Below, piece after piece: positions 34,958-43,309 of a stretch of 64,000 nucleotides of DNA. The notes beneath the pieces were generated by a model. That model was not told the origin of the DNA. It was given only the letters and a program-made list of their open reading frames with translations, and searched no databases. A program made the position numbers and the translations under genes. This DNA comes from Actinomycetospora cinnamomea. GTDB taxonomy: Bacteria; Actinomycetota; Actinomycetes; Mycobacteriales; Pseudonocardiaceae. The DNA is taken from NCBI RefSeq assembly GCF_003096675.1, contig NZ_QEKW01000008.1, positions 124,001 to 188,000 on the forward strand. Direction: 5' to 3'. Position 1 is the first letter of the stretch; each line of letters begins with the position of its first letter.

Positions 34958-35033
34958 GGATCCGCCTCCTGAACGTCTCTGGGCGAGACGGCCCGGCCGG
35001 GGTCCTCCGTCCGGCGCCGTCGACGAAGGTCGT

Positions 35034-35039
35034 TAGGAT
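35034..35039 (+). promoter_or_regulatory. Putative -10 of corA leader transcript
   Basis: TAGGAT matches TANNNT. Transcription would begin near 35046, about 40 nt before the small leader ORF and 227 nt before corA. No clear -35 is seen. Confidence 0.35.
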
Positions 35040-35085
35040 GACGGATCGTCCGGCGCCGTGTCGTGCGAGGCCAGGGAGGTGAGAC

Positions 35086-35166
35086 GTGGACGACTCCTCG
35101 AGCAGGGCCGACGCCCTGCCCTCCAGTACGGGCCGCGTCCCCTCCCCCGCGACGACCGCGCGCTGA
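35086..35166 (+). CDS. Candidate 26-residue leader peptide of corA
   Basis: The GTG start has an excellent SD (CAGGGAGGTGAGAC) and reads 26 residues rich in Ser, Pro, Thr and Arg to a TGA at 35166. It ends 106 bp before the corA start, in a region able to form GC-rich stems. Salmonella corA has a leader ORF (corL) that controls Rho-dependent termination; similarity here is in arrangement only. No homology can be judged at this length. Confidence 0.45.
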   Translation: MDDSSSRADALPSSTGRVPSPATTAR

Positions 35167-35272
35167 CCGCGCCGGCGGGTACCCCGGGGAGGGACGCGGT
35201 GGCATCGAGGCTCCACGTGAGCCCACGAGAGAGGCCAGCCCCCACCTGCGCGTCCGGTCCCCGGAGGTCCCC

Positions 35273-36397
35273 ATGCCCAGCCTGCCCACGCTGCGCAACG
35301 CCGGTTCCCGCGTGATCCGTCCCGGGCGGCTCCGCCCCCAGGACCCGCGTGTCCCGCACGTGCCCCTGGCGGCGTTCGTCGTCGACTGCGCCGTCTACGT
35401 CGACGGCAAGCGCCTCGAGGGCCGGTGGAACCACCGCGACGCCATCGCCGAGGTGCGCCGGCGCGAGGAGGGCTTCGTCTGGATCGGGCTGCACGAGCCC
35501 GACGCCGAGCAGATCCAGGACATCGCCGAGGTGTTCGGGCTGCACCCGCTCGCCGTCGAGGACGCGGTGCACGCCCACCAGCGCCCGAAGATCGAGCGCT
35601 ACTCCGGGGCGAGCGGAGCGGCGGGGCAGTCCGACGACATGCTGTTCTCGGTGTTCAAGACCATGCGCTACGTCGCGCACGCGTCGCCGACGACCGCGAA
35701 CGAGATCGTCGAGTCGGGCGAGCTCATGGTGTTCCTGGGTCGGGACTTCGTCGTGACGGTGCGCCACGGCCAGCACTCGGGGCTGCGCCGCGTGCGCCGC
35801 GAGCTCGAGGCCGACCCCGAGCACCTCGCGCTCGGCCCGGCGGTCGTGCTGCACGCGGTGGCCGACCACATCGTCGACGCCTACCTCGCGGTGTCCGAGG
35901 GCGTCGAGGGCGACATCGACACGATGGAGACCGAGGTCTTCGCCCCCTACAGCGACGTCGGCGCCGAGCAGATCTACCTGATGAAGCGCGAGGTCCTCGA
36001 GCTGCGCCGGGCGGTCACGCCGCTCGTGGCGCCGATCCGCCGGCTCACCGAGGGCTACTCGCCGCTCGTGCCGTCGGAGGTGCGCAGCTACTTCCGCGAC
36101 GTCGACGACCACCTCGCGACCGTGGCCGAGCGCGTCTCGTCGTTCGACGAGCTGCTCACCACGCTGGTCGACGCCGTGCTCGCGAAGATCACGTTGCGCC
36201 AGAACAACGACATGCGCAAGATCACGTCCTATGCGGCGCTGTTCGCGGTGCCCACCATGATCGCCGGCATCTACGGCATGAACTTCGAGTTCATGCCCGA
36301 GCTGCAGTGGAAGTTCGGCTATCCCGCCGTGCTGCTGTTCATCCTGCTGATCTGCGGCACGCTCTGGCGGACGTTCCGTCGCAACCGCTGGCTTTGA
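35273..36397 (+). CDS. corA: Magnesium/cobalt transporter CorA
   Basis: A 374-residue CorA channel. The long cytoplasmic domain includes WIGLHEPDAEQIQ and HPLAVEDAVHAHQRPK, and the two C-terminal TM helices carry the Mg2+ selectivity motif YGMN (334-337) followed by FEFMPEL. The tail TFRRNRWL is basic as usual. ATG at 35273 follows CGGAGGTCCCC. A possible leader peptide and GC-rich 5' UTR precede it. It converges on mgtE, a second Mg2+ transporter. It matches the position of Rv1239c. Confidence 0.95.
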   Translation: MPSLPTLRNAGSRVIRPGRLRPQDPRVPHVPLAAFVVDCAVYVDGKRLEGRWNHRDAIAEVRRREEGFVWIGLHEPDAEQIQDIAEVFGLHPLAVEDAVHAHQRPKIERYSGASGAAGQSDDMLFSVFKTMRYVAHASPTTANEIVESGELMVFLGRDFVVTVRHGQHSGLRRVRRELEADPEHLALGPAVVLHAVADHIVDAYLAVSEGVEGDIDTMETEVFAPYSDVGAEQIYLMKREVLELRRAVTPLVAPIRRLTEGYSPLVPSEVRSYFRDVDDHLATVAERVSSFDELLTTLVDAVLAKITLRQNNDMRKITSYAALFAVPTMIAGIYGMNFEFMPELQWKFGYPAVLLFILLICGTLWRTFRRNRWL

Positions 36398-36408
36398 GCT
36401 CCGCTCTC

Positions 36409-36448
36409 GTGCGTGCTTGCCCGTGCTGGGGCACGGACAAGCGCGCAC
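36409..36448. terminator. Hairpin after corA, GTGAGTGCTTG family
   Basis: Arms GTGCGTGCTTGCCCGTGC (36409-36426) and GCACGGACAAGCGCGCAC (36431-36448) pair over 18 bp with two mismatches around a TGGG loop. It begins 12 bp after the corA stop. Relatives are at 39987-40026 and 57612-57657. Confidence 0.7.
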
Positions 36449-36654
36449 AGCCCCTGGTGGGGGGCCGAGGTTGCCCTCGTCAGCGGATACGGCCCCGAGC
36501 GCCGGGCGAACGGGCGGGGAACCCGTCGGTCCGGAGTCGCGTCGCACGAGCCCGGCGAAGGGGCTCACCCGTCGCGAGCGCTCGGTCGAGAGCATGTCCA
36601 CACGCCCGTGGTCGTCGTGCTCCGGCGCGTCGCGCTCGCGAAGATGTGGCGATC
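36449..36654. other. Non-coding stretch between convergent corA and mgtE
   Basis: Together with the flanking hairpins this forms a 331-bp gap. I see no ORF with a start signal and family-like sequence; the segment is GC-rich without further strong repeats. Confidence 0.5.
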
Positions 36655-36690
36655 CTGGCATTGAGTGCCAGCAAAGCCGCATTGCTGGCA
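36655..36690. terminator. Two mutually exclusive hairpins before mgtE end
   Basis: CTGGCA (36655), TGCCAG (36666) and TGCTGGCA (36683) alternate in sense. The middle copy can pair with the first (6 bp, TTGAG loop) or with the last (TGCCAGCA/TGCTGGCA, 8 bp, 9-nt loop). This lies 38 bp beyond the mgtE stop, in the convergent gap. Confidence 0.5.
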
Positions 36691-36728
36691 ACACCCCGTG
36701 TGCCACCCCCGCCCGCGGCCTCAGTTCC

Positions 36729-38066
36729 TCACAGCCCGAGGAGCAGTGTCGCCGTCGTGAAGTAGATGATCAGGCCGGTGGCGTCGACGAACGTCGTGAT
36801 GAACGGGGCGCTGACCACTGCCGGGTCCACCCCGGCCGCGCGGGCGACCAGCGGCACGGCGGCCCCGGTGCCGGTGGCGAGCATGCAGATGGCCACCACC
36901 GTCAGCGCCAGCACCACCGCGATGTCGAGACCGACGAACCACCACGCCGGCCCGAACCCGACGACGGCCAGGCCGGCGCCGAGCAGGAAGCCGGTGGCGA
37001 GCTCGCGGCCGACCACCCGCCCGAGGTCGCGCAGCCGCAGGTCGTCCGTGGTGATGGCGCGGACCACCGTGGTCGCCGCCTGCGCGCCGGCGTTCCCGGC
37101 GGTGCCGATGAGGAGCGGCACGAACAGCGCGAGCGCCACCACCTGCTCGAGGGCGTCCTCGAAGGAGTCCAGCACGGTGACGGTGAGCGTGGCGCCCACC
37201 ACCAGGCCGAGCAGCCATCCGATGCGCGACCGCACGACGCGCAGCACGCCGGCCGAGAGATAGGGCCGGCGCAGCGGCTCGGTGCCTCCTCCGCGCGCCG
37301 AGTCCTCGCTCTCGGCCCGTTCGAGGGCGCGCATGGCGTCGTCGACGGTGAACACCCCGAGCAGCCGCCGCTCGTGGTCGACCACCGGGAGCGCGATCAG
37401 CCCGTTCTCGCGCACCGTGCGGGCCGCCGTCTCCTCGCCGTCCTCCGGGAGGACCGACACCGGCTCGGCGCACACGTCGCGCACCGGCACGTCCCGGCCG
37501 GTGACCAGCAACCGGCGCAGCGAGACCACGCCGACCAGCCGGCGTCCCTCGCCGACCACCGGGACGAGGTAGATGGTCTCGGCCCGGTCCCCCTCGCGGC
37601 GGACCCGCTCCAGCGCCTCGCCGACGGTCACGGTCTCCGGCACGGTCGCCACCTCGGGCGACATCCGCCGACCCACCGAGCCGGCCGGGAACCCGAGCAA
37701 CGCCGCGGTCATCGAGCGCTCGCCGGGGCTCAGACCCGAGAGCAGCCGCTTGGTGACCTTCGCCGGCAGCTCCTCGAGCAGCTCGGCCCGGTCGTCGGGG
37801 TCGAGCCCCTCGAGCAGGACCTTGATCTCGGTCTCGTCCCGCAGCCGACCGACGAGGTCACCCTGCAGGGGCGGCTCGAGGGCCTCGAAGACGGCGATCG
37901 CGAGGTCCTTGGGAAGGGACCGGAAGAGGGACGCCGCCGCGCCACCGCCGCGCCGACCGAGCTCGGCCGCCACGATCTCGACGATCTCGGTGACGTCGAG
38001 CTCGTCCAGCCGCTCACGCACGCCGCGCAGGTCCCCGCGCGCCGCGAGGTCCCCGAGCGAGGTCAT
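36729..38066 (-). CDS. mgtE: Magnesium transporter MgtE
   Basis: A 445-residue MgtE. The N-domain (1-130) is a helical superhelix with LFRSLPKDLAIAVFE and LLEGLDPDDRAELLEELP. Two CBS domains (about 140-260) follow, then five TM helices with the pore signature PLLIGTAGNAGAQAATT and the last conserved Asp in FVDATGLIIYF. It should be a Mg2+-gated Mg2+ channel. The ATG is at 38066. It is next to corA in convergent orientation. Confidence 0.95.
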   Translation of the reverse strand: MTSLGDLAARGDLRGVRERLDELDVTEIVEIVAAELGRRGGGAAASLFRSLPKDLAIAVFEALEPPLQGDLVGRLRDETEIKVLLEGLDPDDRAELLEELPAKVTKRLLSGLSPGERSMTAALLGFPAGSVGRRMSPEVATVPETVTVGEALERVRREGDRAETIYLVPVVGEGRRLVGVVSLRRLLVTGRDVPVRDVCAEPVSVLPEDGEETAARTVRENGLIALPVVDHERRLLGVFTVDDAMRALERAESEDSARGGGTEPLRRPYLSAGVLRVVRSRIGWLLGLVVGATLTVTVLDSFEDALEQVVALALFVPLLIGTAGNAGAQAATTVVRAITTDDLRLRDLGRVVGRELATGFLLGAGLAVVGFGPAWWFVGLDIAVVLALTVVAICMLATGTGAAVPLVARAAGVDPAVVSAPFITTFVDATGLIIYFTTATLLLGL

Positions 38067-38113
38067 GGCATCGTCCCCGCGGGGTTACCGCGCCGTCCGG
38101 GGCCGCGGCCCTG

Positions 38114-38629
38114 TCAGCCCTCGGTGCCCATCGCCAGCTTGCCCAGCATGTCGCGGGCCTTCTCGGCGTTGCGGGGCTGGCAGAGGACGTCGTAACGGCC
38201 GGCCACGAGCTGGCTCTGTGAGGTGAAGTCGCGCCGGCCGCGCGAGGCGCCGTAGGTGATCGCCCCGGACACGACGCCGAACACGATACCGATGACGAGG
38301 CCGGTGAGGATCGACGCCAGCCCGCCGGTGGGCGAGAGCAGCGAGAGCACGAGGCCCACGAACAGACCGAGCCACGCGCCGGACGCCGCCCCGGTGAGCA
38401 GCACGCGGCCCCAGGTCAGGCGGCCGATGACCCGCTCGACGAGCATGAGGTCGACGCCGACGATCGTGACGTCGGCGACGGGGAACTCGTTGTCCGCCAG
38501 GTGGTCGACCGCGCGCTGGGCCTCCTCGTACTTGGCGTAGGAGCCCACCGGCCAGCCCGACGGCGGCTCGGGGAGATTGGGCAGCCCCGGCTGGGCGCCG
38601 GGGCGGTTCCCGGTGAACGGCGCAGTCAC
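38114..38629 (-). CDS. General stress protein-like membrane protein (Rv1234-like)
   Basis: A 171-residue protein with an N-terminal GsiB/YflT-like stretch (PVGSYAKYEEAQRAVDHLADNEFPVADVTIVG) and two TM helices (LTGAASGAWLGLFVGLVLSLL and ILTGLVIGIVFGVVSG). Position and pattern match Rv1234. GTG 38629 has CGAGGAATCGTC upstream. It precedes mgtE by 47 bp on the same strand, suggesting co-transcription. Function unknown. Confidence 0.85.
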   Translation of the reverse strand: MTAPFTGNRPGAQPGLPNLPEPPSGWPVGSYAKYEEAQRAVDHLADNEFPVADVTIVGVDLMLVERVIGRLTWGRVLLTGAASGAWLGLFVGLVLSLLSPTGGLASILTGLVIGIVFGVVSGAITYGASRGRRDFTSQSQLVAGRYDVLCQPRNAEKARDMLGKLAMGTEG

Positions 38630-38734
38630 GACGATTCCTCGCTGTCCTCTCGACGGTTCCGTCCCGTACAACGGTCTACCCGGCCCGGGAGTGCCCGAGC
38701 CGGGTGCCGATGTGACGCGAGACGGTACCGCCGA

Positions 38735-39928
38735 TCAGCGCAGCTTGTAGTCCTTGAGCAGACCGCGGCTGATGATGGTCTTCTGGATCTCCGAGGTGCC
38801 CTCGCCGATGAGCAGGAACGGCGCCTCGCGCATGAGGCGCTCGATCTCGTACTCCTTGGAGTAGCCGTAGCCGCCGTGGATGCGGAACGACTCCTCGGTG
38901 ACCTCCTTGCAGTACTCCGAGGCGAGCATCTTGGCCATCCCGGCCTCGACGTCGTTGCGCTCGCCGCGGTCCTTGAGGCGGGCGGCGTTGACCATCATCT
39001 GGTGCGCGGCCTCGACCTTGGTGGCCATCTCGGCGAGCTTGAACGCGATGGCCTGGTGACCGGCGATCGGCTTGCCGAACGTGGAGCGCTGCTGGGCGTA
39101 CTCGATGCCGAGCTCGAAGGCCCGGATGGCGATGCCGCAGGCGCGGGCGGCGACGTTGACGCGGCCGACCTCGACGCCGTCCATCATCTGGGCGAAGCCC
39201 TTGCCGGGTGCCGCGCCCAGGACCTGCGACTGCGGGATGCGGAAGCCCTCGAACACCATCTCGGTGGTGTCGACGCCCTTGTAGCCCATCTTGTCGATCT
39301 TGCCGGGGATGCTGAGGCCCTCGGCGACCTTGCCGAACCCGCGCTCCTTGTCGACGAGGAGCGTCGTCAGGTTCTGGTACGGCTTCTCGGCGCCCTCGTC
39401 GGTCTTGACGAGCACCGCCGACAGGTTCGAGGACCCGCCGTTCGTCAGCCACATCTTGGCGCCGTTGACGACGTAGTCGTCGCCATCGGCCTTGGCGCTC
39501 GTCTTGATCGCGGCGACGTCGGAGCCCAGGTCGGGCTCGGACATCGAGAACGAGCCGGTGATCTCACCGGTGGCCATCTTCGGCAGGTAGTGCGCCTTCT
39601 GCTCGGGCGTGCCGTGCTGGCGCAGCATGTAGGCCACGATGAAGTGGGTGTTGATGACGCCGGAGACGCTCATCCACCCGCGGGCGATCTGCTCGACCAC
39701 CAGCGCGTAGGTCAACAGCGACTCGCCCAGACCGTCGAACTCCTCCGGGATCATGAGCCCGAACAGGCCCATCTCCTTCATCCCGTCGACGATGTCCTGC
39801 GGGTAGACGTCGTCGTGCTCGAGCTGCTGGGCGTGCGGGATGATCTCCTTGTCCACGAAGTCGCGGACCGTGGACAGGATCTCCTGCTGCACATCGGTCA
39901 GGCCGGCGGTCTGGGCGAGGCGTGCCAT
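38735..39928 (-). CDS. Acyl-CoA dehydrogenase
   Basis: A 397-residue FAD-dependent dehydrogenase of short/branched acyl-CoA type. Signatures are GSFSMSEPDLGSD (FAD loop), the RSTFGKPIAGHQAIAFKLAEM helix, IHGGYGYSKEYEIERLMRE and the catalytic Glu in GEGTSEIQK. It introduces a double bond in an acyl-CoA, with electron transfer flavoprotein as partner. It follows the CitE-like lyase gene on the same strand, with a hairpin in between. The ATG is at 39928. Confidence 0.94.
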   Translation of the reverse strand: MARLAQTAGLTDVQQEILSTVRDFVDKEIIPHAQQLEHDDVYPQDIVDGMKEMGLFGLMIPEEFDGLGESLLTYALVVEQIARGWMSVSGVINTHFIVAYMLRQHGTPEQKAHYLPKMATGEITGSFSMSEPDLGSDVAAIKTSAKADGDDYVVNGAKMWLTNGGSSNLSAVLVKTDEGAEKPYQNLTTLLVDKERGFGKVAEGLSIPGKIDKMGYKGVDTTEMVFEGFRIPQSQVLGAAPGKGFAQMMDGVEVGRVNVAARACGIAIRAFELGIEYAQQRSTFGKPIAGHQAIAFKLAEMATKVEAAHQMMVNAARLKDRGERNDVEAGMAKMLASEYCKEVTEESFRIHGGYGYSKEYEIERLMREAPFLLIGEGTSEIQKTIISRGLLKDYKLR

Positions 39929-39986
39929 GCGTCGTGCTCCTGCTCGTGAGTGGTTACCGGCCAGTATGCGCCCCGGCTCGGTGGTT

Positions 39987-40026
39987 GTGAGTGCTTGTCC
40001 GTGCCCCAGCACGGACGAGCACTCAC
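39987..40026. terminator. Hairpin after the CitE-like gene, GTGAGTGCTTG family
   Basis: Arms GTGAGTGCTTGTCCGTGC (39987-40004) and GCACGGACGAGCACTCAC (40009-40026) pair over 18 bp with one G-T wobble and a CCCA loop. It lies 20 bp beyond the stop of the minus-strand lyase gene and ahead of the acyl-CoA dehydrogenase. Confidence 0.7.
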
Positions 40027-40046
40027 GAGGCCGGAGGCCCAAGGCA

Positions 40047-41006
40047 TCAGCTCTCCGGCGGCGTCCAGCGCTCGCCGCGGGTCATGCCGGCGGCACGGCC
40101 CTTGCCCGCGATGACCAGCGCCATCTTGCGCGAGGCCTCGTCGATCATCTCGTCGCCGAGCATCGCCGAGCCCTTGGCGCCGCCCGCCTCCGAGGTGAAC
40201 CACTCGTAGGCGTCGAGGATGTTCTCGGCGTGGTCGTAGTCCTCCTGCGACGGCGAGAACGTCTCGTTCGCGGCGTCGATCTGGCCGGGGTGCAGCACCC
40301 ACTTGCCGTCGAAGCCCAGCGCCGCGGCCCGGTTCGCCACGCGGCGGAAGCCGTCGACGTCGCGGATCTGCAGGTAGGGCCCGTCGATGGCCTGCAGGTC
40401 GTTGGCCCGCGCGGCCATGAGGATCTGCATGAGGATGTAGTGGTACGCGTCGCCCTCGGTGTAGCCGGGGGGCTGCTCGCCGACCACCAGCGACTTCATG
40501 TTGATCGAGGCCATGAAGTCGGCCGGGCCGAAGACGATCGTCTCCAGTCGCGGCGACGACTCGGCGATCGCGACGACGTTGTTGAGCCCCCGTGCGTTCT
40601 CGATCTGGGCCTCGATGCCGAGGCGCCCGACCTCGTAGCCCATCGTCTTCTCGATCTGGGTGAGCAGCATGTCCAGCGCCTGGACCTGCTCGGCGTTCTG
40701 CACCTTGGGCAGCATGATCGCGTCGAGGTTGGCCCCGGCGCCCTCCACGACCTCGGTGACGTCGCGGTAGGTCCACTCGGTGGTCCAGTCGTTGACGCGC
40801 ACGACGCGCGTCTTGCCCTCCCAGCCGCCCTCGTTGAGCGCCGCCACGATCGTCTTGCGCGCCTCGGGCTTCACCAGCGGGGCGCAGGCGTCCTCGAGGT
40901 CGAGGAAGATCTGGTCGGCGGGCAGGGTGCGGGCCTTGTCGATGAACTTCTGGCTCGACCCGGGCACCGCCAGGCACGACCGGCGGGGACGGTTCTCCAC
41001 ACTCAC
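40047..41006 (-). CDS. CitE/HpcH-family (malyl-CoA/methylmalyl-CoA lyase-like) protein
   Basis: A 319-residue TIM-barrel lyase. FLDLEDACAP, VRVNDWTTEWTYRD, IMLPKVQNAEQV, FGPADFMASI and GKWVLHPGQIDAANETFSP closely follow the L-malyl-CoA/beta-methylmalyl-CoA lyase group (Mcl1-like), with acidic Mg2+ ligands. These enzymes cleave malyl-CoA or methylmalyl-CoA. GTG 41006 follows GAGGAGGTCAGC; the open frame extends upstream without family similarity. Together with the MaoC protein and acyl-CoA dehydrogenase it suggests a C5 CoA-ester route (inference). Confidence 0.9.
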   Translation of the reverse strand: MSVENRPRRSCLAVPGSSQKFIDKARTLPADQIFLDLEDACAPLVKPEARKTIVAALNEGGWEGKTRVVRVNDWTTEWTYRDVTEVVEGAGANLDAIMLPKVQNAEQVQALDMLLTQIEKTMGYEVGRLGIEAQIENARGLNNVVAIAESSPRLETIVFGPADFMASINMKSLVVGEQPPGYTEGDAYHYILMQILMAARANDLQAIDGPYLQIRDVDGFRRVANRAAALGFDGKWVLHPGQIDAANETFSPSQEDYDHAENILDAYEWFTSEAGGAKGSAMLGDEMIDEASRKMALVIAGKGRAAGMTRGERWTPPES

Positions 41007-41193
41007 TTGGCTGCTGACCTCCTCGTCTGCGATCGGCCTCCGGCGCGTCAGCTCCGCCGCGCTCCGTGCCGCCTGCTGGGGGCCGATGCTGACACGGGTG
41101 GTCACGCACCATCGGTCGAGGTGGCGACCCTCTCACCCCGGCGAGGATCCGTCTCGATACAGCCGCACGGCACGACCGGCCCTCGGAGACCGT

Positions 41194-41206
41194 TAGCCTG
41201 CTGCCG
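41194..41206 (+). promoter_or_regulatory. Leaderless promoter of the CBS/MgtE-N gene
   Basis: TAGCCT (41194-41199) is followed by six bases and the GTG start at 41206. The same box and spacing occur before the O-methyltransferase gene (51632). Confidence 0.5.
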
Positions 41207-42525
41207 TGACTACCGCCATGACCAGGGTGTTCGTGGCGCGCATGGTCGGGCTGCCCGTCCTGGGCCCGGACGGGGAGCGCATCGGGCGCGTCCGCGACGC
41301 CGTCTGTGCGGTCTCGGTGGGTCCGCGGCCACCCCGGGTGCTCGGGCTCGTGGTCGGCGTCGGGTCGCGCCGGCGCATCTTCGTCCCGATGCTGCGGGTC
41401 ACGGCGGTGGACGCGAACGCGGTGACGCTGGCGACCGGCCAGGTGAACCTGCGGGCGTTCGCCCAGCGTCCCAACGAGGTGCTGGTCGTCGGCGAGATGC
41501 TCGACGCACGCGTCCGCGTCGTCGACCACGACGCGGACGCCGTCGTCGTCGACGTGCTGATGGAGCACCAGCGCAGCCGCGACTGGCTGGTGACGCGGCT
41601 GGCGGTGCGCGAGCTGGTGGGGCGGCTGGGCCGGCGCGGGCCGGTGCAGGTGCTGCCGTGGGCCGCGGTGTCGGGGCTGTCGCTGTCGGAGGAGGGCCAG
41701 GGCACCGAGCAGCTGCTCGCGACGTTCGAGGACATGCGCCCCGCCGACATCGCGCACGCGCTGATGGACCTGCCGCAGCGGCGCCGCCACGACGTCGCCG
41801 ACGGCCTGGGCGACGACCGGCTCGCCGACGTCCTCGAGGAGCTGCCCTCGGCGCAGCAGCAGGACCTCCTGCGGCACCTGTCCACCGAGCGCGCCGCCGA
41901 CGTGCTCGAGGAGATGGACCCCGACGACGCCGCGGACCTGCTCGCCGACCTCCCCGGCGCCGAGTCCGAGGAGCTGCTCGGCCTCATGGAGCCCGAGGAC
42001 TCCGAGTCGGTGCGGCGCCTGCTGACCTACTCGTCGGACACCGCGGGCGGGCTGATGACCCCGGAGCCGATCGTCCTGGCCCCCGGGGCGACGATCGCCG
42101 AGGCGCTCGCGCACGTCCGCAACCCCGACATCACCCCGGCGCTGGCGTCGATGGTGTTCGTCTGCCGGCCACCCTCGGCGACGCCCACCGGGCGCTACCT
42201 CGGCTGCGTCCACGCCCAGCGCCTGCTGCGCGAGGCCCCGTCCGAGCTGGTCGCGGGCGTGCTCGACTCCGAGCTCACCCGCCTCGGGCCGGAGGCCTCA
42301 CTGGCCGAGGTCACGCGGTACTTCGCGACCTACAACCTCGTGTGCGGCCCCGTCATCGACGAGGGCGGGCACCTGCTGGGCGCCGTCACCGTCGACGACG
42401 TCCTCGACCACCTGCTGCCCGAGGACTGGCGCTCCCAGCCCGACCCGGAGCCGCCGGCGCGCCCTCCCGGTGCGGGGGCCGCCCCGACCCCGCCGGCCCC
42501 GACACCGGGAGGCCGCCGTGCCTGA
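41206..42525 (+). CDS. MgtE N-domain and CBS domain protein without transport domain (Rv1232c-like)
   Basis: A 439-residue soluble protein. Residues 1-160 contain PRC-barrel-like halves (VGLPVLGPDGERIGRVRD and WLVTRLAVREL), 165-280 is an MgtE N-domain (FEDMRPADIAHALMDLP, LADVLEELPSAQQQDLL, LEEMDPDDAADLLADLP), and 290-410 two CBS motifs ending GAVTVDDVLDHLLPEDW. The TM channel of MgtE is missing. The next gene, DUF1003, overlaps by 8 bp and adds two TM helices. Mg2+ sensing for another transporter is inferred. Leaderless start. Confidence 0.9.
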   Translation: MTTAMTRVFVARMVGLPVLGPDGERIGRVRDAVCAVSVGPRPPRVLGLVVGVGSRRRIFVPMLRVTAVDANAVTLATGQVNLRAFAQRPNEVLVVGEMLDARVRVVDHDADAVVVDVLMEHQRSRDWLVTRLAVRELVGRLGRRGPVQVLPWAAVSGLSLSEEGQGTEQLLATFEDMRPADIAHALMDLPQRRRHDVADGLGDDRLADVLEELPSAQQQDLLRHLSTERAADVLEEMDPDDAADLLADLPGAESEELLGLMEPEDSESVRRLLTYSSDTAGGLMTPEPIVLAPGATIAEALAHVRNPDITPALASMVFVCRPPSATPTGRYLGCVHAQRLLREAPSELVAGVLDSELTRLGPEASLAEVTRYFATYNLVCGPVIDEGGHLLGAVTVDDVLDHLLPEDWRSQPDPEPPARPPGAGAAPTPPAPTPGGRRA

Positions 42526-43141
42526 GCCCACCCCACGCCGCCGCCTCGACCAGCCCGCCGGAACGGCCCGGCTGCGCCTCACCGTCGACACCGAGTGGTT
42601 CGCGCGGTTCGCCGAGCGCCTCGCCCGGTTCCTCGGCACCGGCACGTTCCTGCTGTGGCAGTCGGTGCTCGTCGTCGCGTGGATCGTGCTGAACGTCTTC
42701 GCGATCAGCCTGCAGTGGGACCCCTACCCGTTCATCCTGCTCAACCTGGCCTTCTCCACCCAGGCCGCCTACGCGGCGCCGCTGATCCTGCTGGCGCAGA
42801 ACCGCCAGGACGACCGCGACCGCGTGGCCCTGGAGGAGGACCGCACGCGCGCCGGGCGGCTCTCCGCCGAGACCGAGTACCTCGCCCGCGAGCTCGCGTC
42901 GATGCGCCTGCAGCTCGGTGACGTGGTCACCCGCGACTACCTGCGCGGCGAGCTCGAGCAGGTCCGGGGGGCGCGGGGCGACGGCACCGGCAAGTCGGAC
43001 AAGAGCCTGGAGAAGGCGGTGGGCAAGGCCGTCGACCGCGCCGTCAACCGGTCGCTGGACGACGCCGTCGAGCGCGCGCTGGTCCGCGCGCTCGAACAAC
43101 GCGCGCTGTCGGTGGACGCGGAGCGCGCCAACGGGCGGTGA
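42518..43141 (+). CDS. DUF1003 membrane protein (Rv1231c-like)
   Basis: A 207-residue protein with two TM helices (TFLLWQSVLVVAWIVLNVFAI and PFILLNLAFSTQAAYAAPLILLAQNRQ, the DUF1003 signature) and a charged C-terminal helix region. GTG 42518 follows GGGAGGCCGCC and overlaps the CBS gene by eight bases, so the two are coupled. Its function is unknown; pairing with a soluble MgtE-like sensor suggests a metal-related membrane role. Confidence 0.9.
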   Translation: MPEPTPRRRLDQPAGTARLRLTVDTEWFARFAERLARFLGTGTFLLWQSVLVVAWIVLNVFAISLQWDPYPFILLNLAFSTQAAYAAPLILLAQNRQDDRDRVALEEDRTRAGRLSAETEYLARELASMRLQLGDVVTRDYLRGELEQVRGARGDGTGKSDKSLEKAVGKAVDRAVNRSLDDAVERALVRALEQRALSVDAERANGR

Positions 43142-43309
43142 GCGCGCCGTGAGCAGGGCGTGACGGGGGACGCTCCCCGCACGGGGCGAGCGTTGCCGAC
43201 GGACACGTAGCATGGTGGTGAGCCGACGGTGGCCGAAGCGCCGCCGTCCCCCGGCCTGGAGTGCGGATTCCTCCCCGGGACCGCCGTCCGCCGAGACAAG
43301 AAGGGTCCG

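Noticed and set aside
34958-35272. M-box or other known Mg2+ riboswitch before corA
   Set aside because: I could not recognise the conserved M-box elements; a small ORF and GC-rich stems explain the region better. A covariance-model search would settle it.
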